From positions 4,709,001-4,773,000 of the forward strand of contig JAYJMM010000009.1 of NCBI GenBank assembly GCA_037349105.1: DNA of 64,000 bases, in the 5' to 3' direction. Positions 10,129-24,200 of this stretch are shown one piece after another. A program made the position numbers and the translations under genes. Source of the DNA: Limnomonas spitsbergensis. Its lineage: Eukaryota; Chlorophyta; Chlorophyceae; Chlamydomonadales. The stretch's first letter is position 1. Each line of letters starts with the position of its first letter. Under the pieces are notes generated by a model. The model was not told the DNA's origin. It saw nothing but the letters and a program-made list of their open reading frames with translations, and ran no database searches.

Positions 10129-11559
10129 GCCATGTTTTAGGCCTGATACGTATATCAAGGACTTCGCACTTATAAAAGTGTGCAATCCGTTCAATATAAG
10201 CCTTGGAGAGAGATCGCTTAAGGTGTGGAGCTGTGAGGTGTGGGGGGGCTTGCCCTCTGGCACCGGAAAGGGGTGCTCTGTCTAGGGAGATGGGTGTCGG
10301 AGGGGGAGGGCGCCTAGCTTTTCAAAGAGGCATCTGTTGCTCACTTCATTTTGGGGTTATGAGGTTACTCATTGGCTCTGCCTGGATCTTAAATTTCATT
10401 ATTTTAGCACCCGTATTTTTTGTGTGGGTGCCAGCCGCCTCCAACGCCTTCTGATGACGAATCTGAGCCTAACAAAGTCGACAGGTTCTCAACAGTCGTT
10501 TTCCCATGTGGTGCGAGGTGGTTATTGGTTCAACAAAAGTGGTCGGCGGACAACGGTGATAGGGTTTAGGGTGGGGCAGATTATGTCACACGGTGTCAAG
10601 GCCATAGGGAAGAAGATGCAACGAAAAATGCCATGCCATAACATGTGTGTCTTTGTCATTGATACTGGCATATGTGAATACGGCATGCAAAGAGTTGTGC
10701 CCATAATGTTTTGATTTTTTTGAACGGATATGTAGCGGATGTAGCAACTTGTGCAAACATGCCATTGCTGACCTGTGTAGGAGGGGCTTGCAATATTTAC
10801 GCCCAGATCAAGATCCTTATTATGGAAGGTCTGGCTTAATATGTCCATCCCTACGTCGCTCCGTCTCTTGAGGTGTGCTTTAGCTGAGTGTTGGTGTGTT
10901 TCAAGCTCGTCCAAAAGGCACTGTTTTCCTGTCACGCTCCTTGTTGCTTTAGTCCCCAACTTAATATGAAGACGCACTGTCCCAGACATCAATTGTGACG
11001 CTCTTCCGGACCGCCCAACCGACATTTAAACATTTTCAAACTTGTTAAAGCAGCTCGCCCTTGTTCTTGAGCAGTTTGATGTGTTTTGCCGATGCCCACT
11101 GACGCTGTCTTGGCGACCCATCAAAATATCTCAAAATCTTAAGACAGCCGACCACTGAAGTCTGGGGCCTAACCAGATTCTGGGGCTAAACCTCCGGGCC
11201 AAACACTGAAAATCTTGGCTGTAGTACTGTTTTTTATCCTGAGAATCTGAAACGGAGGCCCTGCTCAAATTGCTGGAATTTTTATCTTCAGAGCTTAACT
11301 GACTAACATGTCACCAATTCAAAAGTCATGCAATCGAGTAAATCCATCTAATATCCAGAAGCTTGGATCAGAAGTTGTGCCTGTCTCTCGAGATTTTCAT
11401 GACCACGCCAAGAAAAAATGCCAGATCGACAAGGAATAAATCAAGGCATGCCTCCTACTTCCTGCTTCTTGAACCCGCCCTGTCACCTAGCCCACCCACT
11501 GCCCTTCCCGATCCTACTATCCAGGGAGCGCCATTAGATAGGCGCCATAGATAAGTCTG

Positions 11560-11956
11560 TGTGGCCACGATCATCTTGATAATGGACAACCATCGGAAGT
11601 ACCCGACAGTCGGGGTATCTGTGACAGGCCAATCGTCTGCAGCGGAAAGCAGCCCTTACCCCTAGTCTCCAAGGAACGCCAAGACCACCTTCAGCAAGTA
11701 CCCATCAATCCATCATCTCCCACAGTCATGGACTGGAGGGAGCCGGGACAGTCCCATCACAAGCAGTCGAGACCAGCCGTCACCTCTCGTCTCCTGGGAA
11801 GGCCCTATTGCCCTAACTGCATTGAGCGAGTGCCCATCATCCGCCACCATCATCTAGATCATGGACTGAAATAAACCAGAGATCTGTGGTGTGAACCTGG
11901 CTGGGTTGTCTGCCCAGCGTAGAATGGAGAGCAGCCTCCGCCCAACCACCCAGCCC
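11560..11956 (-). repeat. Three diverged copies of the methyltransferase C-terminal coding block
   Basis: On the - strand the block [21 protein letters not shown] recurs at about 11565-11605 (SGYFRWLSIIKMIVA), 11675-11750 and 11790-11885, with frameshifts and stops. The intact copy is 11957-12036. Spacing is irregular (roughly 110-190 bp). Confidence 0.75.
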
Positions 11957-12228
11957 CTAATCTCCAAGGAAGGCCATTACTGCCTTGAGCGAGTACCCAT
12001 CATCGGCCACTGTCATCTTGATCATGGACATCCATTGGAAATAGCCTGAGATCTGCGGGGGGCCAAGCACATGCAGCGGGGGGCCCAGCGGGGAGAGACC
12101 TGGAGGCAGGCCCCCCATGGCTCGGCCGTCCGGGCCTGCCTCCCCGCTGTCAAAGTCGCCAATGTCCATGTCATCCTCGTCATCGTCCTCAGCACCCACT
12201 CCCGGGATGGGGGGAGGCAGGTAGCTGT
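11957..12228 (-). CDS. Methyltransferase-gene terminal exon (acidic tail)
   Basis: Acceptor CCTACGCAG; the first two bases complete an Asp codon with the previous exon. It encodes [20 protein letters not shown], then [12 protein letters not shown], a Gly/Pro-rich stretch, and [20 protein letters not shown], ending in a TAG at 11957-11959. The fold is not recognised. Confidence 0.7.
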
Positions 12229-15200
12229 CTGCGTAGGGTTCCGGGTTAAGGTTTCAGGGTTCAGGGTTCAGGGGTCCAATATAAAGCAAGCAAGGCGGGG
12301 AGGGAAGGGGCCTGTCACTTAGGGAATCGGAAGATACCCCCCAAACAAGGGGTTTCGGCCGTGACGGAGCCCTTCCGCACAAGAAGTTCGACAGGAAAAA
12401 AGACTAGCTTTCCTTCCGTTTAAAAACCTTAAGTCCTGGACGCCAATAAACTTTTCGTGCGGAAAGACCCCATCCCAAGAGTCGACTGCGGTTGTCAGGG
12501 GACTCGTCCGACCCTTTAAGTGATTGAGTTGCATGACCGAACCAAGCACATACCAAGAGATGCTTCATCTGAGGGCGGCAGCGGCGGCTGTCCACCCCCT
12601 GCCGCACTCCTCGCCTCCTCCTCAGACCTCCATCGAGCCATCTCCTCCTGGTCCCTCTTGCGCCTACAGGAGGCAGCAGTCGACGTTTGTACTGTGTTCA
12701 TATATGAGTTTATTTCAGTAACTGCCTTGCACCTACAGGAAAGCGGTGCACGTCATGTGTGTGCCTAGTATTGGTCAGCAGTCATGTGTGTGCCTAGTAT
12801 TGGTCAGCAGGCATGTGTGTGCCTAGTATTGGTCAGCAGTCATGTGTGTGCCTAGTATTGGTCAGCAGGCATGTGTGTGCCTAGTATTGGTCAGCAGGCA
12901 TGTGTGTGCCTAGTATTGGTCAGCAGTCATGTGTGTGCCTAGTATTGGTCAGCAGGCATGTGTGTGCCTAGTATTGGTCAGCAGTCATGTGTGTGCCTAG
13001 TATTGGTCAGCAGGCATGTGTGTGCCTAGTATTGGTCAGCAGGCATGTGTGTGCCTAGTATTGGTCAGCAGGCATGTGTGTGCCTAGTATTGGTCAGCAG
13101 GCATGTGTGTGCCTAGTATTGGTCAGCAGGCATGTGTGTGCCTAGTATTGGTCAGCAGTCATGTGTGTGCCTAGTATTGGTCAGCAGTCATGTGTGTGCC
13201 TAGTATTGGTCAGCAGTCATGTGTGTGCCTAGTATTGGTCAGCAGGCATGTGTGTGCCTAGAATTGGTCAGCAGTCATGTGTGTGCCTAGTATTGGTCAG
13301 CAGGCATGTGTGTGCCTAGTATTGGTCAGCAGTCATGTGTGTGCCTAGTATTGGTCAGCAGGCATGTGTGTGCCTAGTATTGGTCAGCAGGCTTGTGTGT
13401 GCCTAGTATTGGTCAGCAGTCATGTGTGTGCCTAGTATTGGTCAGCAGACATGTGTGTGCCTAGTATTGGTCAGCAGGCATGTGTGTGCCTAGTATTGGT
13501 CAGCAGGCATGTGTGTGCCTAGTATTGGTCAGCAGGCATGTGTGTGCCTAGTATTGGTCAGCAGGCATGTGTGTGCCTAGTATTGGTCAGCAGGCATGTG
13601 TGTGCCTAGTATTGGTCAGCAGTCATGTGTGTGCCTAGTATTGGTCAGCAGTCATGTGTGTGCCTAGTATTGGTCAGCAGTCATGTGTGTGCCTAGTATT
13701 GGTCAGCAGGCATGTGTGTGCCTAGAATTGGTCAGCAGTCATGTGTGTGCCTAGTATTGGTCAGCAGGCATGTGTGTGCCTAGTATTGGTCAGCAGTCAT
13801 GTGTGTGCCTAGTATTGGTCAGCAGGCATGTGTGTGCCTAGTATTGGTCAGCAGGCTTGTGTGTGCCTAGTATTGGTCAGCAGGCATGTGTGTGCCTAGT
13901 ATTGGTCAGCAGACATGTGTGTGCCTAGTATTGGTCAGCAGTCATGTGTGTGCCTAGTTTTGGTCAGCAGTCATGTGTGTGCCTAGTATTGGTCAGCAGG
14001 CATGTGTGTGCCTAGTATTGGTCAGCAGGCATGTGTGTGCCTAGTATTGGTCAGCAGGCATGTGTGTGCCTAGTATTGGTCAGCAGTCATGTGTGTGCCT
14101 AGTATTGGTCAGCAGGCATGTGTGTGCCTAGTATTGGTCAGCAGTCATGTGTGTGCCTAGTATTGGTCAGCAGGCATGTGTGTGCCTAGTATTGGTCAGC
14201 AGGCATGTGTGTGCCTAGTATTGGTCAGCAGGCATGTGTGTGCCTAGTATTGGTCAGCAGGCATGTGTGTGCCTAGTATTGGTCAGCAGGCATGTGTGTG
14301 CCTAGTATTGGTCAGCAGGCATGTGTGCGCCTAGTATTGGTCAGCAGGCATGTGTGTGCCTATAATTGGTCAGCAGTCATGTGTGTGCCTAGTATTGGTC
14401 AGCAGGCATGTGTGTGCCTAGTATTGGTCAGCAGTCATGTGTGTGCCTAGTATTGGTCAGCAGGCATGTGTGTGCCTAGTATTGGTCAGCAGTCATGTGT
14501 GTGCCTAGTATTGGTCAGCAGTCATGTGTGTGCCTAGTTTTGGTCAGCAGTCATGTGTTTGCCTAGTATTGGTCAGCAGGCATGTGTGTGCCTAGTATTG
14601 GTCAGCAGGCATGTGTGTGCCTAGTATTGGTCAGCAGGCATGTGTGTGCCTAGTATTGGTCAGCAGTCATGTGTGTGCCTAGTATTGGTCAGCAGGCATG
14701 TGTGCGCCTAGTATTGGTCAGCAGGCATGTGTGTGCCTAGTATTGGTCAGCAGTCATGTGTGTGCCTAGTATTGGTCAGCAGGCATGTGTGTGCCTAGTA
14801 TTGGTCAGCAGTCATGTGTGTGCCTAGTATTGGTCAGCAGGCATGTGTGTGCCTAGTATTGGTCAGCGGTCATGTGTGTGCCTAGTATTGGTCAGCAGTC
14901 ATGTGTGTGCCTAGTATTGGTCAGCAGTCATGTGTGTGCCTAGTATTGGTCAGCAGTCATGTGTGTGCCTAGTATTGGTCAGCAGTCATTACTTGTAGCG
15001 ACGGCCTTGCGCCCTCCGGGCAGCAGTCTAACTTATTTAATTCTAATGTGTGTCATGCGGCGGGGGTGGCGAGCAGTGATTCTGTAAGTGATTTTGGCCA
15101 CTCATTGTTGGGTTCTGAATCCTCAAAACGAGTGTCGCAGGCGGAAATCATTAAGAAATGCCTGATTCTCAGTGTTTTCCTCTCGTTTTCGGAATTTTTC

Positions 15201-18200
15201 CGGTATCGAGCGACTGCGTTGGACTCCAAGACCAATAATTGTCCGATACCTTGTTTCGGTACGAGTCGTACCCAGTACCAACTAAAAGAATCACTGGTGA
15301 CGAGGCTGCATCCATAAATCAAGTCAGGGTGCATTATGCCACGAGGTCAGAAATCCACTGATGTACTAACCTCCACACCAAGCCCCTAATCCACCCGCCC
15401 TGAGCCCTGAGCCCTGAGCTGAACACAACGCCCTAGAACCTACACCGAGCACCAAGCCCTGAGCCCATCAGCATATTGATCCACCAACACCCTACACCCA
15501 CTTGATTGTTGCCTTCTGCCTCCGCTCCTGGATCTTCAGATCCATATACCCTGATAGTTGATCCACCTATACCCTACACCCACTTGATGGCTGCCTTCTG
15601 CCGCCGCTCTTGGATCTTCAGAACCCGAGAGGCCTCCCCGCTTTCTGATGGCACTCCGGGGGCTCCTGCAACCAAGGCGCACAATCAGGCAATACACGTG
15701 TCACGATGACCCCAGGCAATGCACCTGTCACGATGACCCCAGGCAATACATGTGTCACGACGACCCCAGGCAATACACCTGTCACGATGACCCCAGGCAG
15801 TACACCTGTCACCATGACCCCGGCTGCTGATGTGTCGCACAACTTTAGGACACGCCTAGAGCGTGACGCCCTAAAGAGAGAGTGTGACGGACCCTTAGTC
15901 ATGTGGAGCAGCCGGTAGGCCACACCTCCCTCCAGGGCCACTCCTGCTGATGTGTCGCTGATGTGTGATGCAAACACAAACACAGACGCGAAACGCAGAG
16001 GGGGGGGGATTTATCCAGGTTGCATTTGCATAAAATACATCTATCTTTAATTGGAATCATCTGTGACCATATCTTCTGGTAGGCTACTTTCAATTATTAA
16101 TTTCAAACGCAACCCACCAAACGTGACAGTCTAACTGACCCCTTGGGGGGCTGCCGGGCGGCCACCACTGGGCTAATGAAGACCAAATCTTGACCGACCG
16201 TCGGCTGGCAGATTTACTAGCAGGAAAATTGCAGCACAAGGCACCTTATGGTCACAGGCCGTTATGTAGCTGAATTGTAGCTCAAGCAGGTACAAATATA
16301 CACTGCTGCGAGCCAAACCCCCTGATGGGTGCCAAAGGGCGGCCACTATAGGGCACTGGCATCTCCTACAGTGTTTATTTTTTGCAATTAGAGGAGCCTT
16401 CATTTTACCATGACTCCATTTAAAATGCCTTATTTTTACAATTCGTTTCATCCTAATCTTGAGACAGAACATCAAATGTTCAACTGCCCAGTGTTCATTG
16501 GATCATTGGATCATTGGATCATTGGATCATTGGGTCTGTTTGCGTTGTTTCATAATTCAGGGTCACAACAATGTTGGGCCAGTGTGTCACAAATCACGAG
16601 CAGGAGACTCTCCTAGTGAGCAGCCCTGACCCCAAAGCCTTAACTCTCAACTCTTAGTCGGTTTGAGGGGGAAATGGAAGCTTCTAAAAATAATTGGGCA
16701 GGCCACAGACCCTAGAACAAAAGCCGGTTTGGAGAAAACCACGTAGCCAGGTCGGAGGTTTTGCAGCATCAGAATTTGTACGCCAGGGGCTCCTTGAGCA
16801 GCCCAGGAACCAAAGGATAAACACTTAGGCCGGGTAACATAAAATGTTCATAAAATAATTGTGAGACAGAAGCTTCTTGTGCAGCACAAACCTGTGCTGG
16901 GAGCCAGTGGCTTCATGAGCAGCCCTGAACCCGACCCCCCAGCCCCCCAGCCCCAAGTCTCCTACGCATCACACACCTGTGCCGGGCGCTAGTGTCTTCA
17001 TCAGCAACCCGGGACCCTGAACCCGAAAATCTACAGGCAGGCAAGCTAACAGAAAACACGTAAGCAAAACAAACGTGGTAATTCGACCATTTCCTGTGCC
17101 TCACGCACCTGTTCCTGGCGCTAGTGGCTTCTTGAGTAGCCCAGGTACAGACAGCAGGTGGTCCCCTGCAGCATCCGACACCTCTATCCGATCTGTGGTT
17201 GCCGCCACCCCGGGAGCACCTGCAGGCAAATAAATGGACGGGTGGGTAGCAGCAGCAGTGACAGCAACAGATTTGCAGCATCCGACACTTCTATCCAGTC
17301 TGCCGTGGCCGCCAACCCGGGCGCACCTACATGCAAAAAAATAAACGGGTGGGCACTGGGTAGCAGTGACAGCAATAATTAAACAGGTTTGCAGCATCCG
17401 ACACCTCTATCCAGTCTGCGGTGGCCGCCACCCCGGAGAACCTACAGGCAAATAAACAAACGGGTGGGCAGCAGCAGCAGCGGCAGCAATAATCAAACAT
17501 GTTTGCAGTATCGTACACCTCTATCTGGTCTGCGGTAGCCGCCGACCCGGGAGCAAGAAAGAACAAAGAAAGCTGTGCCCAATTAGGGCGTGAGGCTTAA
17601 GAAAACAGCTGCAGCCACATCCGCGCCGCTGCCGTGAGGCAAATAAGAAAGGAGCAACTTCCTCACAGTAGTTTTCTCTCATGGGTATGCTTAGTTGGCC
17701 CCAGGGAGCACCTACACGCGTGGGCAATTAAACGGGTGGGCACCAGCATTGACAGCAAGAAATTCGAAATTAGAAGCATCGGACACCTGAATCTCGTCCT
17801 CAAAGGCTGCCACGCCAGGAGTACCTACAGGCAAATCATTAAATAGGTGGGTAGATGCAGTGATCGCAACAATGAAACAGGCGGTTGGAAGCAGAAGGTT
17901 ACCCGCTGCCAACACCCGGGAGGAGGCGGCCAACCAGCGGGAGGAGGCGGCCAACCAGCGGGAGGAGGCGGCCAACCAGCGGGAGGAGGCGGCCAACCAG
18001 CGGGAGGAGGCGGCCAACCAGCGGGAGGAGGCGGCCAACCAGCGGGAGGAGGCGGCCAACCAGCGGGAGCAGAACCGCTTGCACACAAATAATTAAGCAG
18101 GAGGTCAGCAGCAGTAGAAGGAGGAATGTAAGGGGCAGGCAGCTGAGGCAACGTTGCCAATACCCGGGAAGAAGAGGCGGCCCTCACGCACCCCCTGGTA

Positions 18201-21200
18201 GAGAACAGCAGTAAGAGAAGGAATGAAACAGGTTGGCAGCGGCTGTGGCAGAAAGAAGGAAACAGGCGGGCAGCAGTAAGGCAAGGCTGCCACCTTTCGA
18301 AAAAAGTGGCCGCTACCCGGGAGCAGTGCCAACTACACTCAAAAACAAACAGGTTTGCAGCGGCTGTGAAAGGAAGAGTGAAAGAGGCTGGCAGGTGAAG
18401 AGGGCAAGGCTGCCAACATCCGGGCAGAGACGGCCGTAACACCCGGGAGCAGTTCCTCCCAAACGCAAACACAGCCAGAGAACAGCAGGAGGAACCGCAA
18501 GAATGAAAGAGGCAGGCAGCAGAAGAAGGCAAGGCTGCCAACACCCGGGAAGAGGCGGCCATAACGCGAGGGAGTTCAACCACCGTCACACATATAATTT
18601 ACCAGGCGGTCAGCAGCAGTGAAAGGAGGAATGTCAGGGGCGGATAGCTGAGGCCCCGACACGACATACTTCTTCCATTTTTAGTTTTCCGATGATGTAA
18701 ATTTCATTTTATTGATTCACATGTTCCTGTTACCCATGGCCCATCCAGAGCCATTAATTACATATTTCATATGTTCATTCGGAAGCTTTTGGTGCATGAG
18801 CCCACTCACAATCCTTCCAATATTTTCACCACTGGTATTTGCACATACCTTTGAGGTAACCCCCAGTTCCCCCCAGTTCGCTCTGTCTGGCCCTTTCGCG
18901 AAAGGCTGTGGGTGGTTGCGCTAACTTTGTAGCAACAACCCTTGAGGTGCAAGGCATGGGCGCATGCCCAGCCTCCTAAAAATGTATACAGAAGTAATTA
19001 TAAAATATTGTATACTAAACTAAAATAAACAGCCCCCCCGCGCATAATCTCGGTCCCCTTGGTTTCAGGCGCGTCGTACCCGGCCGCAATCCGTCGCAAT
19101 CCAGTCATCATCGGGATAAGGCATGGCGGATGCAACAAGTACAAAAACCCTTCATGGCTTAACAAGCACACACCTTCCTACGGGCGAAGGTATGAATTTC
19201 CGATATGTCTGTCCCACCATCCTCCTCTTACCCGTGGCCCATCCAGCGACAAGCCCACTACTGGACCGCTCAGCTCCAGGGGGCTGCGCCGCGGCTCTCC
19301 CCGCTAGCCGAGCTGAACCTCCTGGGCCTGATGGAGTGAGGGGGGAGGTATTGGGCAGGGGGGTGAGGGTTTTATGTGGGGGGATCAGAGGGCCTTGGGG
19401 AGAGGGGTTGAGGGGGGTCAGAGGTTGGGCGTGGGGGCCTGGAGCTGTTTTCTAACGAACTAAAGGTTGGGGCAAGGCTCTAGCCGCTAGCCTAGCTGCA
19501 GCTCCTGGGCTTGATGGAGGGGGGAAGAGGGAGGGGGGGGGGGGGGAGGGTGATGATGAGGGTTTATGGAGAGGGGTCAGAGGATGATGGCCTGAAGGTG
19601 TTTAATAGGGACCTGCTGGGCTGCACCGCGGCTCAAGCTGCTAGCCTAGCTGCAGCTCCTCGGCCTGATGGACGGGGAAAGGGTGAAGATGAGGGTTTAT
19701 AGGGAGGGGGGCAGAGGGTGGGGGCCTGGAGCTGGTGTCTAATGACCTGCTGGGCTGCACCGCAGCTCTACCCGCAAGCCTGGCCGCACCTCCTGGGCCT
19801 AGGGAGGGATGGAGGGTGTGTGTGGGGGGGGGAGGGGCTGGAGGGTGATGGTTTTATGGGGGGGGGGGTCAGAGGACGGGGGGGGGGGGGGGGGGGGTTG
19901 AGGGGGGTCAAAGTTGGGGGTGGGGGCCTGGAGCTGTTTTCTAGAACCTGGGGGCTGCCGCACCTCCTGGGCCTGGGGAAGCAGGGTTTACGATTGAGGG
20001 CAGACCAGAGGATGGGGGTTTATGGGTGGGGCAGAGGGTGGAGGTCAGGGTGGAGTGGCTTCATAAGTTGGGGGTGGGGGCCTTGGGTTATCATCTCAGC
20101 ACCGGAAGGATGCTCCGCTGTTCTACCTGCAAGCCTGGACGTCCTGCCGGGGCTTGGAGAAGTAGAGTTTAGGGGGGGGGGGGAACTGAGGGTGAGGATC
20201 AGGGTTTAATGGGGGTGTTCATAGTGTGTGTGTGAAGTGTGTGGGGTGGGGGGGGAATTTAGGAGAGGGTCAGGAGTTGGGGGTGGGGGGATAGTCGGCG
20301 TTTCCATTGACCCCTTTGGCTTCGGGAGAGGCAGCCTTGGCAGCACAGCCTAGGCCTACAGAAATCAAGGATACCCCCTCTACCCCTTTACCCACACCCA
20401 CCCCCGCTGTCCATCCCCTTACCCTCACCCCTCCAACCCCTTACCCCCACCCCTCCAACCCCTTACCCCACCCCTCCACCCCCACTCCCGTCAAGGATAC
20501 TCCCCTTACGCCCCAACCTCATCACCCTCTCATACTGCAGAGTTCGATGGAGGTTCCATTTATTTCGAGCCCACCTGCGTTATGCTCTGCATGGGTGCGC
20601 ATGGTCTTCGCATTCTGCGCGGCGATGCCGGCCTGCATGGCGGCCTGCTGCACGTCCGACATGACTGAGTCATTCTGCCTAAATGCATCAGGGCAGGGGG
20701 TGGGGGTACAAGGAAGGCATTTGGCATGCAAGCAGTGCGGCACGTCCAACATGACCGGGCCGTTCTGCCTGCAAGCAAGGATCAAGGGGCAAGGGTTTAC
20801 AACCAAGGTTTAAAAACAGGGCATCCAGCTGTGGCAAAACCATGACCGGCATCCTTAGGAAGACCCAGGTAGTATGGCTGGCCACGCATGGGTCCTCCAA
20901 TACGGAGGCGGGAGGTAGCTGCAGGAAAGGCGAGTCAACTTGAAAGCACACCGGAGCAACAACTGACAGCTTCAGTGTCAACCAAACCGTTTAACTAGTC
21001 TCCATGCAGCCTCTGTATGGAAATTCTTGCTGAGGATATCCCACTTCAAAACAGCGGCCGAGTTAAGAATTCAGAAACGGCAAGGACAACAGCTCAGGGT
21101 TCAAGGTTCAGGATTCAGGGTGTAGGGTTCAGGGTGTAGATTTCAGGGTGCAGGGTTCGGGTTCAGGGTGTGGGGTTCAGAGTTCAGGGTCCAAGTTTCA

Positions 21201-24200
21201 CGCATCAGCTTTCAGGGTTCAGGCAACGTCCACCTGAACAAGGGTTGAGGGCTTAGGGTGTAAGAACATGCCCATCTCAAGATGATGGATCTGGCCGGAA
21301 CGAAACATGCATGGCATGGTAATTGAGATTAATCAGGAAACGCTCCCACCTGAACATGGCGATGCTGGTCAATCTTATAATTTAAAATTTATGATTGTGG
21401 AATCAGGGTTTGAGCAGCACTCCCACCGGAATACGGTGGGGCAGGCATTTTTAGATTTTACGATCAGGGTTTAGGGTCCGGGCTGCACTCCCACCTGAAT
21501 ACGGTGGGGTTAGCCATGAGGGCTCCGACACCGCCCCCGTACGCTTGCCCAGCCTGAAGAACAGGAAGAAGCGAGAGGGGCACATTATAAGATAAAGGGC
21601 GCATGGGAGTAAGAAGGGAACATGAGAGGATGAAGGGCGCATGGGAGCAGCAGAAACACATTAAAGGATGATGACCATATAGATGCAAGAGGGGTGCATA
21701 TGAGGATGAAATGCACATGGGAGCACGAATGAAACATGAGAGGATGAAGGGCGCATGGGAGCAAGAATGAAACATGAGAGGATGAAGGGCGCATGGGAGC
21801 TGGAGAGATACAGCACCGCCCCCCCTGGGTTAAAACCCCTGGTTTGAAGTCTTCAGTCTTACACCCAGCTATTGCATGACACCTCTAGGTTTCAGGTTAA
21901 GGCAGTACGGTTGATGACTCGTAGCATACATGGTACCTCTGGGTCAGGGGTTTATGCAGTACGGTTTTAGACTAGTGGCTTACATCTAGGTTTTGGGTCA
22001 AAGCAGTACGGTTTAGAACCCAGAAACGTAACTTGTACATCTGGGCTAATGGTCCAAGCAGTACGGTTTTATGACCCGTGACTGACGTGGTCCCTCTAGG
22101 ATTTGGGTCAAGGCAGTACAATTTTAGACCCAGTGCCTTGTCTAACTATGGCAAATCAGGATCTGCGGTACTGGCAGTACACTGTGGACCCAGCCACCAA
22201 CATGGTACCCCTGGGTTAAGGGTTTAGGCAGTACACTTTCAAAGACATTGGCTGACATGTTACGCCTGGGTTAAGGATGTAGGCAGTACAGTATTATGCT
22301 GTACGATTTCAGAGCCATTGACTTACGTGGTACATTTGCACGACCTGCCGCATTATCATGTTGTTCCAGGCCACCTGCACACAAGAGGAGGTCATGTGAG
22401 ATTTTATAAGTTTTATTCGCATTTGAAATCAAATGGTGCACATCGCACATGGTCTACATAAATTTCGGTAACAGAAGGCAAGCACGATTCTTGGAGTGCC
22501 ACCGTGATTCCCCACTTGCTCAGAATATAAACACAAAAATGACTAATTTCCTTCCATACTTTCCCTGCGATTCTAATATTCTGGACACAAGGGAACAGAA
22601 GCTTTTCGACTTAAAAGAGGTTCTGGCGCTCAGGGCAGGGTCACGTGGGCCAGGCCACAAACAAGGCACCTGAATCCAGTGTTGGACTTCAGAAAAGGAA
22701 CAATAGCATGCAGATTAGGGTTTAGGATAAAGGGTTCCGGGTCTCAGGACAGGGTCACGTGGGCCTTATTACAAGTATGGCACCAGGATCCAGTGTCAGA
22801 TTAGAGAAAATGACAGAGGGCATGCGTTTTTTTGGCTTAAGGGTTTAGGGCTCAGGATTTAAAATGTAGGGTTAAGGATTAAGGGTTGGGGTTAACGATT
22901 CAGGTTTTAAGTTTTGGGTCTCAGGACAGGGTCACCTGGGCCCTGCCACAAGTATGACTCGTGGATCCTGGGCTTTAGCGAATGTCAGACCTACCGTTTT
23001 GTCCATCTTACCCTTTATCCGAGCATGCTCCTGGGTTCATGTAACAGGTAACGGTTAACAGTCAAATTGTCAGGGCTGAAACTGTAGGGTCCAGTGCCAC
23101 ACGGTTCATGGCCCACAGCATGCTCCTCCGGTCGAAGATACAGGGTTCAGGGATCAGGGTTCAGGGTTCAGGGATCAGGGTTCAGGGATCAGGGTTCAGG
23201 GATCATGGATCAGGTTCAGGGCCATATGGTCCATGGCCCACAGCATGCTCCTCTGGTTGAAGATACAGGGATTAGGGATCAGGGATCAGGGATCAGAGAT
23301 CAGGGATCAGTGATCAGGGATCAGGGACACATGGTCCAGGCCCTGAGCTTGCTCCTCCGGTTGAAGATACAGGGTTCAGGGATCGGGGATCGGGGATCAG
23401 GGATCATGGATCACGTTTCCGGGCCACATGGTCCAGGCCCTATGCTTGCTCCTCCGGTTGAAGATACAGGGTTCAGGGATCAGGGATCAGGGATCAGGGA
23501 TCAGGGATCAGGGATCAGGGATCATGGATCACGTTTCCGGGCCACATGGTCCAGGCCCTGAGCTTGGTCGTCCGGTCGAAGATACAGGGTTCAGGGATCA
23601 GGGATCAGGGATCATGGATCACGTTTCCGGGCCACATGGTCCAGGCCCTGAGCTTGCTCCTCCGGTCGATGACACAGGATTCAGGGTTCAGGGTTCAGGG
23701 TTCAGGGTTCAGGGATCAGGGATCAGGGATCAGGGATCATGGATCACGTTTCCGGGCCACATGGTCCAGGCCCTGGGCATGCTCCTCCGGTCGAAGATAC
23801 AGGGTTCAGGGATCAGGGATCAGGGATCAGGGATCATGGATCACGTTTCCGGGCCACATGGTCCAGGCCCTGAGCTTGCTCCTCCGGTCGATGACACAGG
23901 GTTCAGGGATCATGGATCATGGATCAGGGATCACGTTTCCGGGCCACATGGTCCAGGCCCTGAGCTTGCTCCTCCGGTCGATGACACAGGGTTCATGGTT
24001 CAGGGTCCAGGGTTCAGGAGTCAGGGTTCAAGGTTCAGGGTTCAGGGCCTTAGGTAGTCAGTTCAATGTTCAGGGTTGATGTTTCAAGTAGTTGAGGTAT
24101 TCAGGTATTCAGTTTTTTGTTAGTCAAATGTGCAGGGTGCAGGGTCTTAGCGTCCCTTTCAAATGTTAAGTGTTTAATGTAAAAGGGTTGGGGTTAAGGG

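Larger units (their letters stand above)
9759..11956. other. Intergenic region between two convergent genes
   Basis: It lies between the stop of the TPR gene (+) and the stop of the methyltransferase gene (-). It contains one copy of the 85-bp dispersed element (10040-10128) and, from 11560, repeats of the methyltransferase terminal exon. An open frame of 167 residues on the - strand (10522-11025) shows no recognisable family or exon signals and was not called. Confidence 0.6.

Noticed and set aside
10522..11025. 167-residue - strand frame
   Set aside because: No recognisable domain, codon pattern or splice sites; intergenic.
12750..14992. CRISPR-like array
   Set aside because: Units are contiguous without unique spacers, and the context is a eukaryotic intron.
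15048..15334. Overlapping frames of 89 (+) and 93 (-) residues
   Set aside because: Both strands open over the same sequence, neither with family resemblance; within an intron of the methyltransferase gene.
17847..18096. REEAANQ heptad coiled-coil frame on the + strand
   Set aside because: A 21-bp expansion inside older copies of the - strand exon 17109-17219; no supporting exon signals on the + strand.
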